A stretch of DNA of 44,424 bases from Planctomyces sp. (GCA_005778225.1 SXPC01000127.1:1-44424); one strand, 5' to 3'. Positions 1 to 9,060 are shown, counted from the stretch's first letter. Numbers and translations are program-made. Notes: generated by a model from the sequence alone, not told the origin.

Positions 1-1
1 C

Positions 2-1015
2 CTCGGCGGACCATTTCCCTGGTCAAACCCCAGCGACATTCTCTATCCAGTCGGCAAAAGCGAAGACAAAGCCACCGCTCACGCCTACACTGATTCTTCG
101 AGCTCCGCCTCGAGCATGACCGCTGGATTCAAAACATATAACGAGTCGGTCAATGTCGACATCAACGGAAAGCAACGCGAAACCATCGCTCACATCGCTC
201 AGAAGTTGGGTTACAAAATCGGCGTCGTGACCACTGTCCCGATCAGCCATGCGACCCCGGCAGCCGCTTACTCACACAACGTCTCCCGCGACGACTATCA
301 GGACCTGACCCGCGACCTTCTCGGACTACCTTCGATCAGCCACCCGACTGACCCGTATCCCGGCGTCGACGTCCTCATTGGCAGCGGGCACGGTATCAAG
401 CGAGTCAAAGACAACGGACAAGGCGAAAACTTCGTCCCCGGCAATCCTTATCTAACCGAAGAAGACCTGCTCAAGATTGACCAGCGAGCCGGCGGAAAAT
501 ACCTCGTCTGCCAACGAACCGCAGGTGCCTCTGGTGGAGACCTGCTACTTTCAGCCGCGGAGGATGCCATCCAGACCAACAAGCGTCTCTTCGGCTTCTT
601 CGGCACGAGCAGTTCACACTTACCGTTTCAGACAGCTGACGGTGGGTTCAACCCGACTTTAGGTCGCACGAAGAAGACAGAAGAATATACGCCCGAAGAC
701 ATCCGCGAAAACCCGACTCTGAGTCACTTCGCATCAGCGGCTCTCAAAGTTCTCTCCGCCAAAGACGAGCCGTTCTGGCTAATGGTCGAAGCAGGGGATG
801 TCGACTGGGCTAATCACGACAACAACATCGATAATTCGATCGGTGCTGTTCTCAGTGGCGACGACGCGATTAAGACCGTCACTGACTGGGTCGAGAAAAA
901 CAGCAACTGGGAAGAAACCCTCCTCATCGTGACAGCAGACCACGGACATTACCTGGTTATCGACAATCCGGAACTGCTGATCCCGAGTAAAACGCCCGAA
1001 TCGACGGAACAATAA
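2..1015 (+). CDS. alkaline phosphatase (5'-truncated)
   Basis: Only the C-terminal about 338 residues are present; the frame is open to the window edge, so the true start lies upstream. It hydrolyses phosphomonoesters, and family members are normally exported, but the signal peptide region is not in the window. Family landmarks: the nucleophile region TDSSSSASSMTAGFKTYN (nt about 92-145), where the Ser after TD would be the phosphorylated serine; ISHATPAAAYSHN; VEAGDVDWANHDNN, matching the usual VEGGRIDWAxHxNN metal segment; and TADHGH near the end (zinc-ligand Asp and His). The TDSS form differs from the commoner TDSAxT. The stop codon overlaps the next start as TAATG, so the two genes are probably co-transcribed and translationally coupled. 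Family is secure; the physiological substrate is not visible. Confidence 0.9.
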   Translation, partial: LGGPFPWSNPSDILYPVGKSEDKATAHAYTDSSSSASSMTAGFKTYNESVNVDINGKQRETIAHIAQKLGYKIGVVTTVPISHATPAAAYSHNVSRDDYQDLTRDLLGLPSISHPTDPYPGVDVLIGSGHGIKRVKDNGQGENFVPGNPYLTEEDLLKIDQRAGGKYLVCQRTAGASGGDLLLSAAEDAIQTNKRLFGFFGTSSSHLPFQTADGGFNPTLGRTKKTEEYTPEDIRENPTLSHFASAALKVLSAKDEPFWLMVEAGDVDWANHDNNIDNSIGAVLSGDDAIKTVTDWVEKNSNWEETLLIVTADHGHYLVIDNPELLIPSKTPESTEQ

Positions 1016-1560
1016 TGCACCTGAACCCGACGAGTGATTCCCTCGAAAACTCGTCGGGGGCCAAAGTCCATCCGGCTTGTCTGTCCGATGATGACTTGCT
1101 CAACGACTGCCAGATGCGTACACAGCGCGGCTCCGGCCCCGGCGGCCAGCATCGCAACAAGACCGACACGGCAGTCTGCTTCACGCATCTGCCCACCGGG
1201 ATCCTCGGCGAAGCAACCGAAGCACGCCAGCAGCTAGAGAACCGCGACAATGCCTTGAAAAGATTGCGCATCGAACTGGCTCTCTTTGTCCGCGAAGAAC
1301 CAAGCGTCACGACATCCTCCTTGTGGAAAACCCGCTGCGACGGCGGAAAACTGAAGATCAACCCCGTCCACCGCGACTTCGGCGCCATCCTCAGCGAAGC
1401 ACTCGACGTCGTGTCCGCCTATCCTGATGACTGGAAACGAGCCTGCGAACGACTCGCGATCTCCTCCTCACAGCTCATCAAACTCCTCAAACTCGAACCC
1501 CGCGCGGTCCAGATGGTCAACCAGATGCGCCGCAACCACAACCAGCGCCCCTTCCATTAA
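1015..1560 (+). CDS. release factor-like GGQ-domain protein (ribosome rescue candidate)
   Basis: 181-residue protein with the peptidyl-tRNA hydrolysis motif GSGPGGQHRNK (GGQ at residues 43-45) followed by the typical KTDTAVCFTHLPTGI strand. It lacks the N-terminal domain and the codon-reading domain of RF1/RF2, which are about 360 residues, so by analogy with ArfB/ICT1 it may release peptides from stalled ribosomes without reading a stop codon. The C-terminal half is longer and different from the basic tail of ArfB, although it does end with basic residues (MRRNHNQRPFH). The ATG overlaps the alkaline phosphatase stop by one base. The biochemical role is inferred from the family only; the GGQ domain itself is clear. 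Confidence 0.82.
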   Translation: MHLNPTSDSLENSSGAKVHPACLSDDDLLNDCQMRTQRGSGPGGQHRNKTDTAVCFTHLPTGILGEATEARQQLENRDNALKRLRIELALFVREEPSVTTSSLWKTRCDGGKLKINPVHRDFGAILSEALDVVSAYPDDWKRACERLAISSSQLIKLLKLEPRAVQMVNQMRRNHNQRPFH

Positions 1561-1579
1561 TCGACGATCTCCTCTGATT

Positions 1580-1615
1580 GTAGGGTGCCGGTGAGGCCCC
1601 GCGAACCGCACCAAT
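1580..1615. repeat. solo arm of a palindromic intergenic repeat
   Basis: About 36 bases, beginning gtagggtgccggtgagg and ending gcgaaccgcaccaa, closely match each arm of the inverted repeat at 3484-3571. No second arm is visible here. It lies 20 bases after the release-factor-like gene. Confidence 0.6.
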
Positions 1616-1667
1616 TGCGCTCACAAGAACCCAAAAGCGTATAAACACGAAATGTCCCGCCGGGTGG

Positions 1668-1696
1668 CTGGGGTCAGGATTTCTAGCTGACCCCAG
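1668..1696. terminator. stem-loop between release-factor-like gene and ligase gene
   Basis: Perfect 9-bp stem ctggggtca/tgaccccag with an 11-base loop. There is no strong T run, so it may be a weak terminator or simply a repeat-derived hairpin. It separates two same-strand genes and argues against their being one operon. Confidence 0.4.
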
Positions 1697-1787
1697 TTGA
1701 GCGTGCAACCAACGTTCACAATTCCTGTCGTGATACGCGCACTCTTCTTTGATTCTCAGACGCCTCCACATGCGTTAAAGTATCGCC

Positions 1788-3449
1788 ATGAACATCGCTG
1801 ATCGACTGGCTGAGTCTGCCCGCAAATATCCTCATCAACGCGCTGTCGTCAAGCCGGCAGGCCGCGACTGGATCGGGCGTTACACGTATTCCCATCTGAC
1901 GCTCGAACAGCTCCATCACGAAGCCAATCGCCTCGCAGACGGCATGCGCAAACTCGGCGTCGGCCCCGGCAAGAAGATTGTCCTCATGGTGCCTCCAGGT
2001 CTGGAGTTCATCGCGCTGACATTCGCGATCTTCCGTACGGGCGCCGTCGTCGTCCTCATCGACCCGGGCATGGGACGCACCAACATTTTGAACTGCCTGC
2101 GAGAAGTCGAGCCGGACGGCTTCGCAGCCATTCCGCTGGTTCACATGATCCGCAGGTTGAAATCACGTCACTTCCCCAAAGCGATCTTTAACCTCGTTGT
2201 TGGCTCCGAGCGTTTCAGTGGCGCCTACTCGTACGAGTCGATCCGCGCCCTCGGCAACGAAGACTACGCAACTCCCCAGACCAGCCCACGCGACCCCGCA
2301 GCCATCATCTTCACTTCAGGCTCCACCGGCACTCCCAAAGGCGTCCTTTACGACCACGGCATGTTCAACGCCCAGGTCGACCTGCTCCGAGATCATTACC
2401 AGATCCAGCCCGGCGAGATCGACCTCCCTGGCTTCCCGCTGTTCGCCCTCTTCAACTCCGCAATGGGCGTGACGACTGTCATCCCCGACATGAACCCGAC
2501 CAAGCCCGCCAAAGTCGACCCACGCAAGATCCTCCGCATCGCCCAGGATCAAGGCATTACGCAGGCCTTTGGCTCCCCCGCCTTCTGGAACCGCATTGGT
2601 CGCTACTGCCAGGAGAAGGGAATCAAGATCCCGACCCTCAAACGTGCCCTCTCCGCCGGGGCAGCCGTCCCGCTCGACGTCCTCCGCCGCATGAACGAAG
2701 CCCTGCCGGAAGCCGCCTCGCTGCATACGCCCTACGGCGCCACGGAAGCCCTCCCCATCTGCTCGATCCCTCATCAGGACATCCTGAAACGCACACAGCA
2801 GCAAACCAGCAACGGCGCCGGCACCTGCGTCGGCAAACCTTTCCCTCACGTCCAGGTCAAGATCATCAAGATCACTGACGGCCCCATCGCTTCAATCAAC
2901 GAGGTCCGTGAATGCCACCCCAGCGAGATTGGCGAAATCATCGTCCAAAGCCCCTCCGTCACGCGCGAGTATTACCAGAAGCCCGACGCAACACGACTGG
3001 CCAAAATTCAGGACGGCGATTCCTTCTGGCATCGCATGGGCGACGTCGGTTATCTCTCCGATGGCGGCAACCTCTGGTTCTGTGGTCGCAAGGCCCACAT
3101 CGTCAAGACGACTGTCGGCCCCATGTACTCGATCTGCGTCGAGTCACCATTCCTCGAACACTCCCGCGTCTACCGGGCAGCGCTCGTTGGCATGGGAGCG
3201 GAAGGACGTCAAAAGCCGATCATCATCATCGAACCCGAAGCCAAACAGTTTCCACATTCCGCCAAAGAACAGGCCGCGTTCGCCGCTGAACTTCGCTCTC
3301 TGGCCCGCGAAAAAGAACTGACCGCATCGATCGATACCTTCCTCTTCCACCGCTCGTTCCCGGTCGACCGACGTCATAACGTCAAGATTCACCGCGAAGA
3401 ACTGCAGGTCTGGGCCGAGAAGGAACTGACTCGTCGTGTGAAGACATAA
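1788..3449 (+). CDS. oleC: OleC-like AMP-dependent ligase (beta-lactone synthetase / fatty acid-CoA ligase family)
   Basis: 553-residue member of the ANL adenylate-forming superfamily. Core motifs: IIFTSGSTGTPKGV (phosphate-binding loop, about residues 172-185), YGATEALP (A5-like), and the hinge region GDVGYLSDGGNLWFCGRKAHIVK. The N-terminus (MNIADRL.. with AGRDW) and the stretch FPLFALFNSAMGVTTVIPD resemble OleC, the enzyme that converts 2-alkyl-3-hydroxy acids to beta-lactones in head-to-head olefin synthesis. No oleA, oleB or oleD lies in the window, so the pathway assignment rests on this similarity; an ordinary acyl-CoA or acyl-AMP ligase is the alternative. The gene stands alone, flanked by hairpin elements. 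Confidence 0.75.
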   Translation: MNIADRLAESARKYPHQRAVVKPAGRDWIGRYTYSHLTLEQLHHEANRLADGMRKLGVGPGKKIVLMVPPGLEFIALTFAIFRTGAVVVLIDPGMGRTNILNCLREVEPDGFAAIPLVHMIRRLKSRHFPKAIFNLVVGSERFSGAYSYESIRALGNEDYATPQTSPRDPAAIIFTSGSTGTPKGVLYDHGMFNAQVDLLRDHYQIQPGEIDLPGFPLFALFNSAMGVTTVIPDMNPTKPAKVDPRKILRIAQDQGITQAFGSPAFWNRIGRYCQEKGIKIPTLKRALSAGAAVPLDVLRRMNEALPEAASLHTPYGATEALPICSIPHQDILKRTQQQTSNGAGTCVGKPFPHVQVKIIKITDGPIASINEVRECHPSEIGEIIVQSPSVTREYYQKPDATRLAKIQDGDSFWHRMGDVGYLSDGGNLWFCGRKAHIVKTTVGPMYSICVESPFLEHSRVYRAALVGMGAEGRQKPIIIIEPEAKQFPHSAKEQAAFAAELRSLAREKELTASIDTFLFHRSFPVDRRHNVKIHREELQVWAEKELTRRVKT

Positions 3450-3483
3450 CAGCCAGTCTTCTTATCCACGCTTGCACAAGAGA

Positions 3484-3571
3484 GTAGGGTGCAGGTGAGG
3501 CTTTGCGAACCGCACCAAATGTGGCATCGAATGTCGTTTTGGTGCGGTTCGAAGACTCACCAGCACCCTAC
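3484..3571. repeat. MITE/REP-like palindromic element
   Basis: Two arms of about 36 bases face each other (3484-3519 and 3536-3571). Read inwards, both start gtagggtgc and end cgaaccgcaccaaa; they differ at a few positions and by a two-base indel. The loop is about 16 bases. A single arm occurs at 1580-1615. No open reading frame of its own. It sits between convergent genes. Confidence 0.7.
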
Positions 3572-3591
3572 AAAACGAACGAGAGAAACGA

Positions 3592-3630
3592 AAGAGGCGT
3601 GCCATACGTTGAAAGTATGGCACGCCTCTT
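3592..3630. terminator. bidirectional terminator hairpin between convergent genes
   Basis: Perfect 16-bp stem (aagaggcgtgccatac at 3592-3607 with its complement at 3615-3630) and a 7-base loop gttgaaa. It lies 142 bases after the ligase stop and 24 bases before the protease stop on the opposite strand. The A/T ends of the stem (aag/ctt) give short U tracts in both directions. Confidence 0.7.
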
Positions 3631-3654
3631 GGCATTTCGAATTAGTCAGAACGT

Positions 3655-6600
3655 CTATTCGTTCTCGTCTTCGACATACCCCGGATAGTTAATCAGCAAC
3701 CGCGTTTGAACGATCTCTCGCAGGTCGTCCCAGCCGAGATCGCCGTAGAGGTCACGCAGTTTTTCCAGATGCTGCTTCGAAGGTGTTTCGTCATCCATGT
3801 GTGACTTCAAGGTCTCGATCGCAGTCGCATAGTCCTTCTTGCGAGTTTCCATACGGACCTTCAACAGGAAGTATTCTTCATCAGCCGGATCTGCCCAGGC
3901 TTTGAAACTGTCGTAAGCGGTCTTGAGTTCCTCATCCTGCTTGGCCTGATCGGCAATCGGCTTGTCCTTCGTGACTTCCGGAAGCTCACGCCAGGCAATC
4001 GCCCGAGCCTTGCTGTAGAGAGCATCAATCAGCATCTCCTTCTGATCGTCCATCTCCTCGGCTGCGTCATCATCATCGTCGTGTCGTTTTCCGAAGTACG
4101 ATGCCAGCTTCTCCTGATCGATCTTCGCGATCACTTCATCAGCAGCCGCGATAATCTCATCAAGACGCTTCAAACGTCCCGGCTTCTGATTCAGGAAGTC
4201 GAGTCGAATCTTCGCCAGTTCGGCATCATCTTTGGTCGTCTTGAGCTTGGAATAAAGTGCGTCGAACAGATCTTTGTCCTTCTCGACGGAAAGAGCCTTG
4301 AGCGCTTTCAATTGATACTCAAAAACTTTCTCATCCAGTGACTTCAGCTTCGCATCGACATTGTCCCCGCTCAGCTTGACGCCCTCCGACGACGATGACG
4401 AGCCTTCGTCTGCTCCCTCCTCAACGATGAACATGACCGGAAATCCCTCCGGCCGAGTCAGCGAAGCCGCCCTGTCATTCGAGTCCTTCTCATAGGTGAC
4501 CGAACCGATCAGAACATCCCCCGGCTTCACATTCTTCGGCAGGCTCTTTTGATCCGGTTCACCCAGATAAATGCGTCGCTCGGCCCCCGGTCGAAGATTC
4601 CCCGAGACACCTTTCTTACCCGACGCGTACGCAACCTGCGACGTGTAGAACGACAACCCGATCGGCGCATCCAGTTCCATATCCAAAGCCATCGGCGTCT
4701 TGCTCAACGCTTCCAGCTGAGATCGCTTCTCACCACGAATCCGGAATTCAAACTTCAGATCCCCCGCAGGGAGATCCAGCGCATCCGGGAACAGATCATT
4801 GAACCCAACCACCTTGCCATTGCTGTTTGTCACGGTGAACTGGTAAGGCCCATAAGGTGAATCATATAGCAGGTCTTCCAGTCGTGGCAGAATCGGCGTC
4901 ACGCTCTGGGCTTCCTCAAGGTTGTACTCATACTTCAAACGAAGCTCATAAATGGGCAGGCCCTTTGCCGTCTGAAATCGATCGACTGGCAGGAGCACAA
5001 GCTCATGGGAAGATGGCATAACGAAGTGTCGTAGCGTCGTCAGTTCTCCTTCAGGAGACAGCGTGACATACTCCTTCAAAGGGCTCTCTCCCGAAAGAGT
5101 CAGATCAACTGGCGTCACTCCCTGCCCCTGCGTCAACGCGAGCAGTTCCTGATCCGGCTTAATCCCGCCAAACTCAAGTCGGTAAGAAACCTTCGTATTC
5201 CCCTGACTGCTCCAATACTGAGTCAACGCAATTTCCAGCGTACGCCCACCAACGACCTTGAATTGCACTTCCGAAATCTTGCCCGGATCAACCTTCAGAT
5301 ATTCACTGCTCTCCAACGCCTCGAAGTGCTTCCCATTGACGAGCTGCATCGTGTGCGGATTGATCGTCTTGGCAATGTTCGTTCCTTCCGATTTGATCCG
5401 CAGACGAGCCCACGTGGCATCATTCGGAACATTCACAAACAGACGCTCAATGAACCCCGGCTTGATCACAACATCACCCGCAAGTTCCTGCTTCTCCAAC
5501 GGCTGTGCTTTAATCACAGTGACCGGCAGAAAAAACAGAACGCCACGAGCAGGGTCTTCTGCATCATAGAAATTGACCTGCCCATAATGTGCCCCCGTTT
5601 CGAGGTCACCCGCAAGAACCTTCACGTCGATCGTATTCTGCCCATGCGTCAACAGCGTGTAATCACCCGACTTGACCCAAGGCACGGTCGATTCCATCCG
5701 CAGCGGCAACTCAAATGCGATCTTCTCTTCATTAGTCGCCTTCTCATTGAACTTCGCACCAACAAAGACCTTGAACATCCGATCGCCGACCACATCGCTG
5801 GCTTCCCGCAGATAGATCCCTCGCGCGTTCGCCAGCTCCGGCACGCTGAAGTAAAAGCGTTTCTCAGACGCCGTCTTCTTGCTGTTTGTCTTAAGATAAT
5901 CCCACGACCCCGGAACCTGAATCAGCCCCGGCCCCTGTGCAAACACTTCGACATTCTTGATCTTCTCAGCCGTGTTCTGAATCGCCTTGCGAATCACTTC
6001 TGGCGTGAAATTCAATCCCTCCGCCTTCGCACCCGAAATCAGCAACGAAATACACCCACACGCATTCGGCGACGCCATCGACGTCCCGTTGTATTGCTCA
6101 TGCTTCTGCAGCGTCCAGGTCGGAATCGGACTGATCGCCCCACCCGGCGCGAAGATGTCGATCCCCAGATCTCCATCAATCGTCGGCCCGCGAGACGACC
6201 ACGTATACGGCGCCCCCGGCTGTTCTTCCACCGTGCTGTACTGTGACCGCATCATCTCCGGTGAGATATAGGCTCCGACTCCAATAATCGAAGACGTCGT
6301 CCCTCCCGGTGCTCCAACTGTCGTCAAAGCAGGCCCGCTGTTTCCTGCACTCGAAAGAAACGTAATGTTGTGCTCATCCACCAGATCCCGATACATCTCG
6401 ACGATCCGTCCCGCATTATGGACGGCAGCCGATTCACCAAAACTCATGTTGATCAAATCACACTTGTTATCCAGCACCGCGCGAATTCCGCGCTCGAGCC
6501 CAGGAGCAGTCTCCATTCCAAATAGTCGAGGATCCCCCACCTTCACCGAAACAATCTGTGCCCCAGGTGCAACCCCGTTGAGTTCCGGACGCTCTGGATA

Positions 6601-7539
6601 ATTCGCCGCCACGATTCCCGCAACGTGAGTCCCGTGAGCCCCCGAATCCGCAACAATCGAAAGCAGTTTGCCCTCATCATAAATGTTGACACCAAAATTC
6701 AGGTTCGCCGGAGCAGGAAACGTATCCCACTGCTGCTTGACCCGAAACTCAGTCAACACTGCTTCTTCGGCCAGATCCCCGTCTTCATCCGTATCAACAA
6801 CCGCATTCCAGCGTTCGCCATCATGGAACGTGACACAGTCAAACACCGGCCCGAGATCGCCAGAATCCCCCGCCAACTTCATCAGCAGGTCTATCCGTGC
6901 CTTCATCTCTTTGACATGAGCCTTATCCTCGTCGCTCGGTTCAGGATGAGCATCATTGAATTGATCCAACTCCGTCTGAATGGCAGCAATCCTCAACTGC
7001 TGAGTTTTGAGAAACGCTTCCGCACGTTCTTCTTCCAGACGCTGCTTTAGTTCTCCACTGTCGGGGTCACTTGGGAAGAAGTCATACGCCACCTTCATCC
7101 CCAGCCGAACCTTGCCCGACGGCACGGTCCACTCACCCAGCTTCAACGCGCGTCCCGTCTTCCCTTTGATACCTTCGGCCTTGAACTCGACTTCATCCTT
7201 CATCTCAACATCGCCACTCCCCGTCCCATCGACAATGTCGATGACCTTGGGCAGGCCTGTACTTGTCTTCTGCAATCCCGCCGCTCCCGGATCAACACCC
7301 GTATCAAAAATCGCGACGATCGTATTGCGACCATCATATTCAGGATGCGACTTCAAAAACGCCTCCGCCCCCGTTTCCACCACAGGCATCATGCTCGGCG
7401 GCAGGACCGATTTTTCAGCCGCGCTGGATTGAGACTCTTTGTCCCTCGACTTCTCCGACTGAGCCATCATCCAGGCCGGGAACGCCAGCGACGAAACGAG
7501 AATAGCCGAGAGAGCAAACGTAGAACGAACCGTCATCAT
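3655..7539 (-). CDS. exported tripeptidyl-peptidase II-like S8 serine protease
   Basis: 1294 residues from the ATG at 7539 (a second ATG follows at 7536); AAAGG lies just upstream. The frame is open further up, to a TTG at 7653, but the extra residues look non-coding. Residues 1-28 form a signal peptide ending WMMAQS, so the enzyme should be exported. Subtilisin-type catalytic residues: Asp79 (IFDTGVD), His302 (HGTHVAG), oxyanion Asn400 (SAGNSG), Ser487 (NGTSMASP). The insert of about 220 residues between Asp and His and the total length are typical of TPP II, not of ordinary subtilases; human TPP II has D44, H264, N362 and S449. TPP II removes tripeptides from peptide N-termini and forms giant spindle complexes in eukaryotes. 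The C-terminal third is acidic and helical, with a DDDDD run (near nt 4075). A single gene ending at a strong hairpin. Confidence 0.88.
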   Translation of the reverse strand: MMTVRSTFALSAILVSSLAFPAWMMAQSEKSRDKESQSSAAEKSVLPPSMMPVVETGAEAFLKSHPEYDGRNTIVAIFDTGVDPGAAGLQKTSTGLPKVIDIVDGTGSGDVEMKDEVEFKAEGIKGKTGRALKLGEWTVPSGKVRLGMKVAYDFFPSDPDSGELKQRLEEERAEAFLKTQQLRIAAIQTELDQFNDAHPEPSDEDKAHVKEMKARIDLLMKLAGDSGDLGPVFDCVTFHDGERWNAVVDTDEDGDLAEEAVLTEFRVKQQWDTFPAPANLNFGVNIYDEGKLLSIVADSGAHGTHVAGIVAANYPERPELNGVAPGAQIVSVKVGDPRLFGMETAPGLERGIRAVLDNKCDLINMSFGESAAVHNAGRIVEMYRDLVDEHNITFLSSAGNSGPALTTVGAPGGTTSSIIGVGAYISPEMMRSQYSTVEEQPGAPYTWSSRGPTIDGDLGIDIFAPGGAISPIPTWTLQKHEQYNGTSMASPNACGCISLLISGAKAEGLNFTPEVIRKAIQNTAEKIKNVEVFAQGPGLIQVPGSWDYLKTNSKKTASEKRFYFSVPELANARGIYLREASDVVGDRMFKVFVGAKFNEKATNEEKIAFELPLRMESTVPWVKSGDYTLLTHGQNTIDVKVLAGDLETGAHYGQVNFYDAEDPARGVLFFLPVTVIKAQPLEKQELAGDVVIKPGFIERLFVNVPNDATWARLRIKSEGTNIAKTINPHTMQLVNGKHFEALESSEYLKVDPGKISEVQFKVVGGRTLEIALTQYWSSQGNTKVSYRLEFGGIKPDQELLALTQGQGVTPVDLTLSGESPLKEYVTLSPEGELTTLRHFVMPSSHELVLLPVDRFQTAKGLPIYELRLKYEYNLEEAQSVTPILPRLEDLLYDSPYGPYQFTVTNSNGKVVGFNDLFPDALDLPAGDLKFEFRIRGEKRSQLEALSKTPMALDMELDAPIGLSFYTSQVAYASGKKGVSGNLRPGAERRIYLGEPDQKSLPKNVKPGDVLIGSVTYEKDSNDRAASLTRPEGFPVMFIVEEGADEGSSSSSEGVKLSGDNVDAKLKSLDEKVFEYQLKALKALSVEKDKDLFDALYSKLKTTKDDAELAKIRLDFLNQKPGRLKRLDEIIAAADEVIAKIDQEKLASYFGKRHDDDDDAAEEMDDQKEMLIDALYSKARAIAWRELPEVTKDKPIADQAKQDEELKTAYDSFKAWADPADEEYFLLKVRMETRKKDYATAIETLKSHMDDETPSKQHLEKLRDLYGDLGWDDLREIVQTRLLINYPGYVEDENE

Positions 7540-8016
7540 CAAACCTTTATTTTCAAACCATTGACGACGCTGCTGCCAGAGCAGTCCGCCAGTCGAACAA
7601 TCACGCGACACATAGGGCAGGGGATTCTCACCAGGGACAAAACTCACCCCCAAATACCGAATCCACCCACTTTCCGGAGTGTCACCTACTTACGGTATAG
7701 CTCAAACCCACGAGGAAATCCGTTAAAACTCCCACTTTTTTCGCAGTCCGCCCCCAGAAATGTCAGCACGCTCCCACGTCATCAATGTCACCCGTCACAA
7801 GGCAAGACTGGAGCGCAGAGACACAAAGGAAAGCAAATCGCGGACGAGAATCATGTGTGAGAAACGCGAGAAAACGTGTGACAATCTTCCAGCTGTAACG
7901 ATCGCCTACCCAAGATACTAGAGCACGTTTGTGTAGTCACTTCCTGTCCTCTCTGCGATCTCTGCTTCACTCCGTTACCTCTGCGTTCCAGTCTCCTCCA
8001 GCAAACGCCATCACCC
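7540..8016. other. intergenic region, protease promoter and repeat
   Basis: 477 bases between the protease 5' end and the sigma factor 3' end. It should hold the protease promoter, but I could not identify convincing -35/-10 boxes. The outer half is occupied by the inverted cgcagag-type element described separately. No believable gene. Confidence 0.5.
7804..7994. repeat. inverted cgcagag-type repeat element, copy 1
   Basis: The left arm begins aagactggagcgcagagac (from 7804); the right arm, read on the other strand from 7994, begins agactggaacgcagagg. The right arm carries several purine-rich blocks like cgcagag at loosely seven-base spacing. A related inverted pair lies at 16729-16872. Arms are degenerate, so this is a pattern call. 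Confidence 0.5.
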
Positions 8017-8604
8017 CTACAACCCCTTCCACAGCGGCCCGACACACTGCGCCAACTGCATCCGCGCCCGGTGCAGTCTCACCCACAGATTGGATTCAGT
8101 GATCCCCAACTGTTCGCAGATTTCCTGCGTTTCCAGGCCTTCAATTACGCTCAGCGTAAACACATCACTCTGTCCCACCGGCAGCTTCGTCAGACACTTC
8201 TGAACGACATCCCACAACTCACCCGAATGGATGTTTTTCGATGGTTCATTCGCCCACGCCGTCGCATTCCGACGCCAGTGTCCCGAAGAATCAAACAGCA
8301 CCTGCTCCGGATCGGCTTCGCCATCAATCCCGCTGATATTCGATGCCCGTTGACGCTGTCTGATGATGTCGATGATCTTGCGTTTGAGAATTCCCATCAG
8401 CCAGTTTCGCGTCGTCGCTTTGCCTTCGTACGTTCCGAAAGAGCGAATCCCCGCGACAAACGTCTCCTGAACGGCTTCTTCGGCGGAGTTGGGGTCGCGC
8501 AGGCGACTGTAAGCAAATCGGTAAAAAAAGTCCCCAAACTCATCGACCCAGGTCGCCGGGTCGGTGGGCTGAGTCTTCGTCGTCTCGTCTGGCTCGATCG
8601 ACAT
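8017..8604 (-). CDS. ECF-type RNA polymerase sigma factor
   Basis: 195 residues from the ATG at 8604; a TTG one codon earlier is the alternative. Sigma-70 region 2 is seen in FFYRFAYSRLRDPNSAEEAVQETFVAG (about residues 27-53) followed by WLMGILKRKIIDIIR. Region 4 helix-turn-helix: LPVGQSDVFTLSVIEGLETQEICEQLGITESNLWVRLHRAR. It directs RNA polymerase to a regulon not shown here. A long linker (about residues 88-128) separates the two regions. ECF factors are usually held by an anti-sigma factor; the candidate here is the small zinc protein starting at 9061, unusually on the opposite strand. No Shine-Dalgarno site is visible. Confidence 0.9.
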   Translation of the reverse strand: MSIEPDETTKTQPTDPATWVDEFGDFFYRFAYSRLRDPNSAEEAVQETFVAGIRSFGTYEGKATTRNWLMGILKRKIIDIIRQRQRASNISGIDGEADPEQVLFDSSGHWRRNATAWANEPSKNIHSGELWDVVQKCLTKLPVGQSDVFTLSVIEGLETQEICEQLGITESNLWVRLHRARMQLAQCVGPLWKGL

Positions 8605-9060
8605 CAAGGAAAATTTTCGCTGCTGAAGGTGTTCATCGCCGGTTACGCCTCAATCCACAATTGTGATTGCTTGCGAACCCGGTCAGATGCAGGTCAACGG
8701 TATCACGTTTGGAACGCTAAGTAAACGATTTACGCCGGGCAGGATTGTCACGCTGGCCCCATTTCGCACGTTTTCACGAAACATCACGATTTCGACAAAC
8801 CAGAATTGATGCCCGTTCACTCCCAGCTATGATAAAAGTTCATCTTGTCTGGTCTCACGAAGATATCAACATCTGAGCCTTCTGCCTCGGGGAGAAGGTG
8901 GCCGAGTCTTCGAGGTCGGATGAGGGAACTCTGCGAATTGCGTCTACGCCTAATTCGCCGCCGCTCCCCAAGTTTCTGTAAGGTTTGATCCAACATATCG
9001 AACTTGATTAGTAAGTTTGCTCTGAATTCCAAACGCCCTATAACCGATACCTGAATCACC
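8605..9060. other. divergent intergenic region between sigma factor and zinc protein
   Basis: 456 bases that must hold promoters for both flanking genes. It contains one copy of the cggatgaggg-type repeat (8875-8926). A TATAAC at 9039-9044, close to the start at 9061, could be a -10 box, but no matching -35 is evident. No convincing coding sequence. Confidence 0.4.
8875..8926. repeat. cggatgaggg-type dispersed repeat, copy 1
   Basis: A short form of an element also found at 11782-11918 and 26976-27125. Shared parts are a gcctcgggga-gaaggtgg segment resembling the ctcccttgagg hairpin of the other copies, and the terminal cggatgaggg (8917-8926). Confidence 0.45.

Noticed and set aside
7540-7653. 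Extension of the protease to a TTG at 7653
   Set aside because: It would bury the signal peptide inside the protein; the ATG pair at 7539/7536 has AAAGG upstream.
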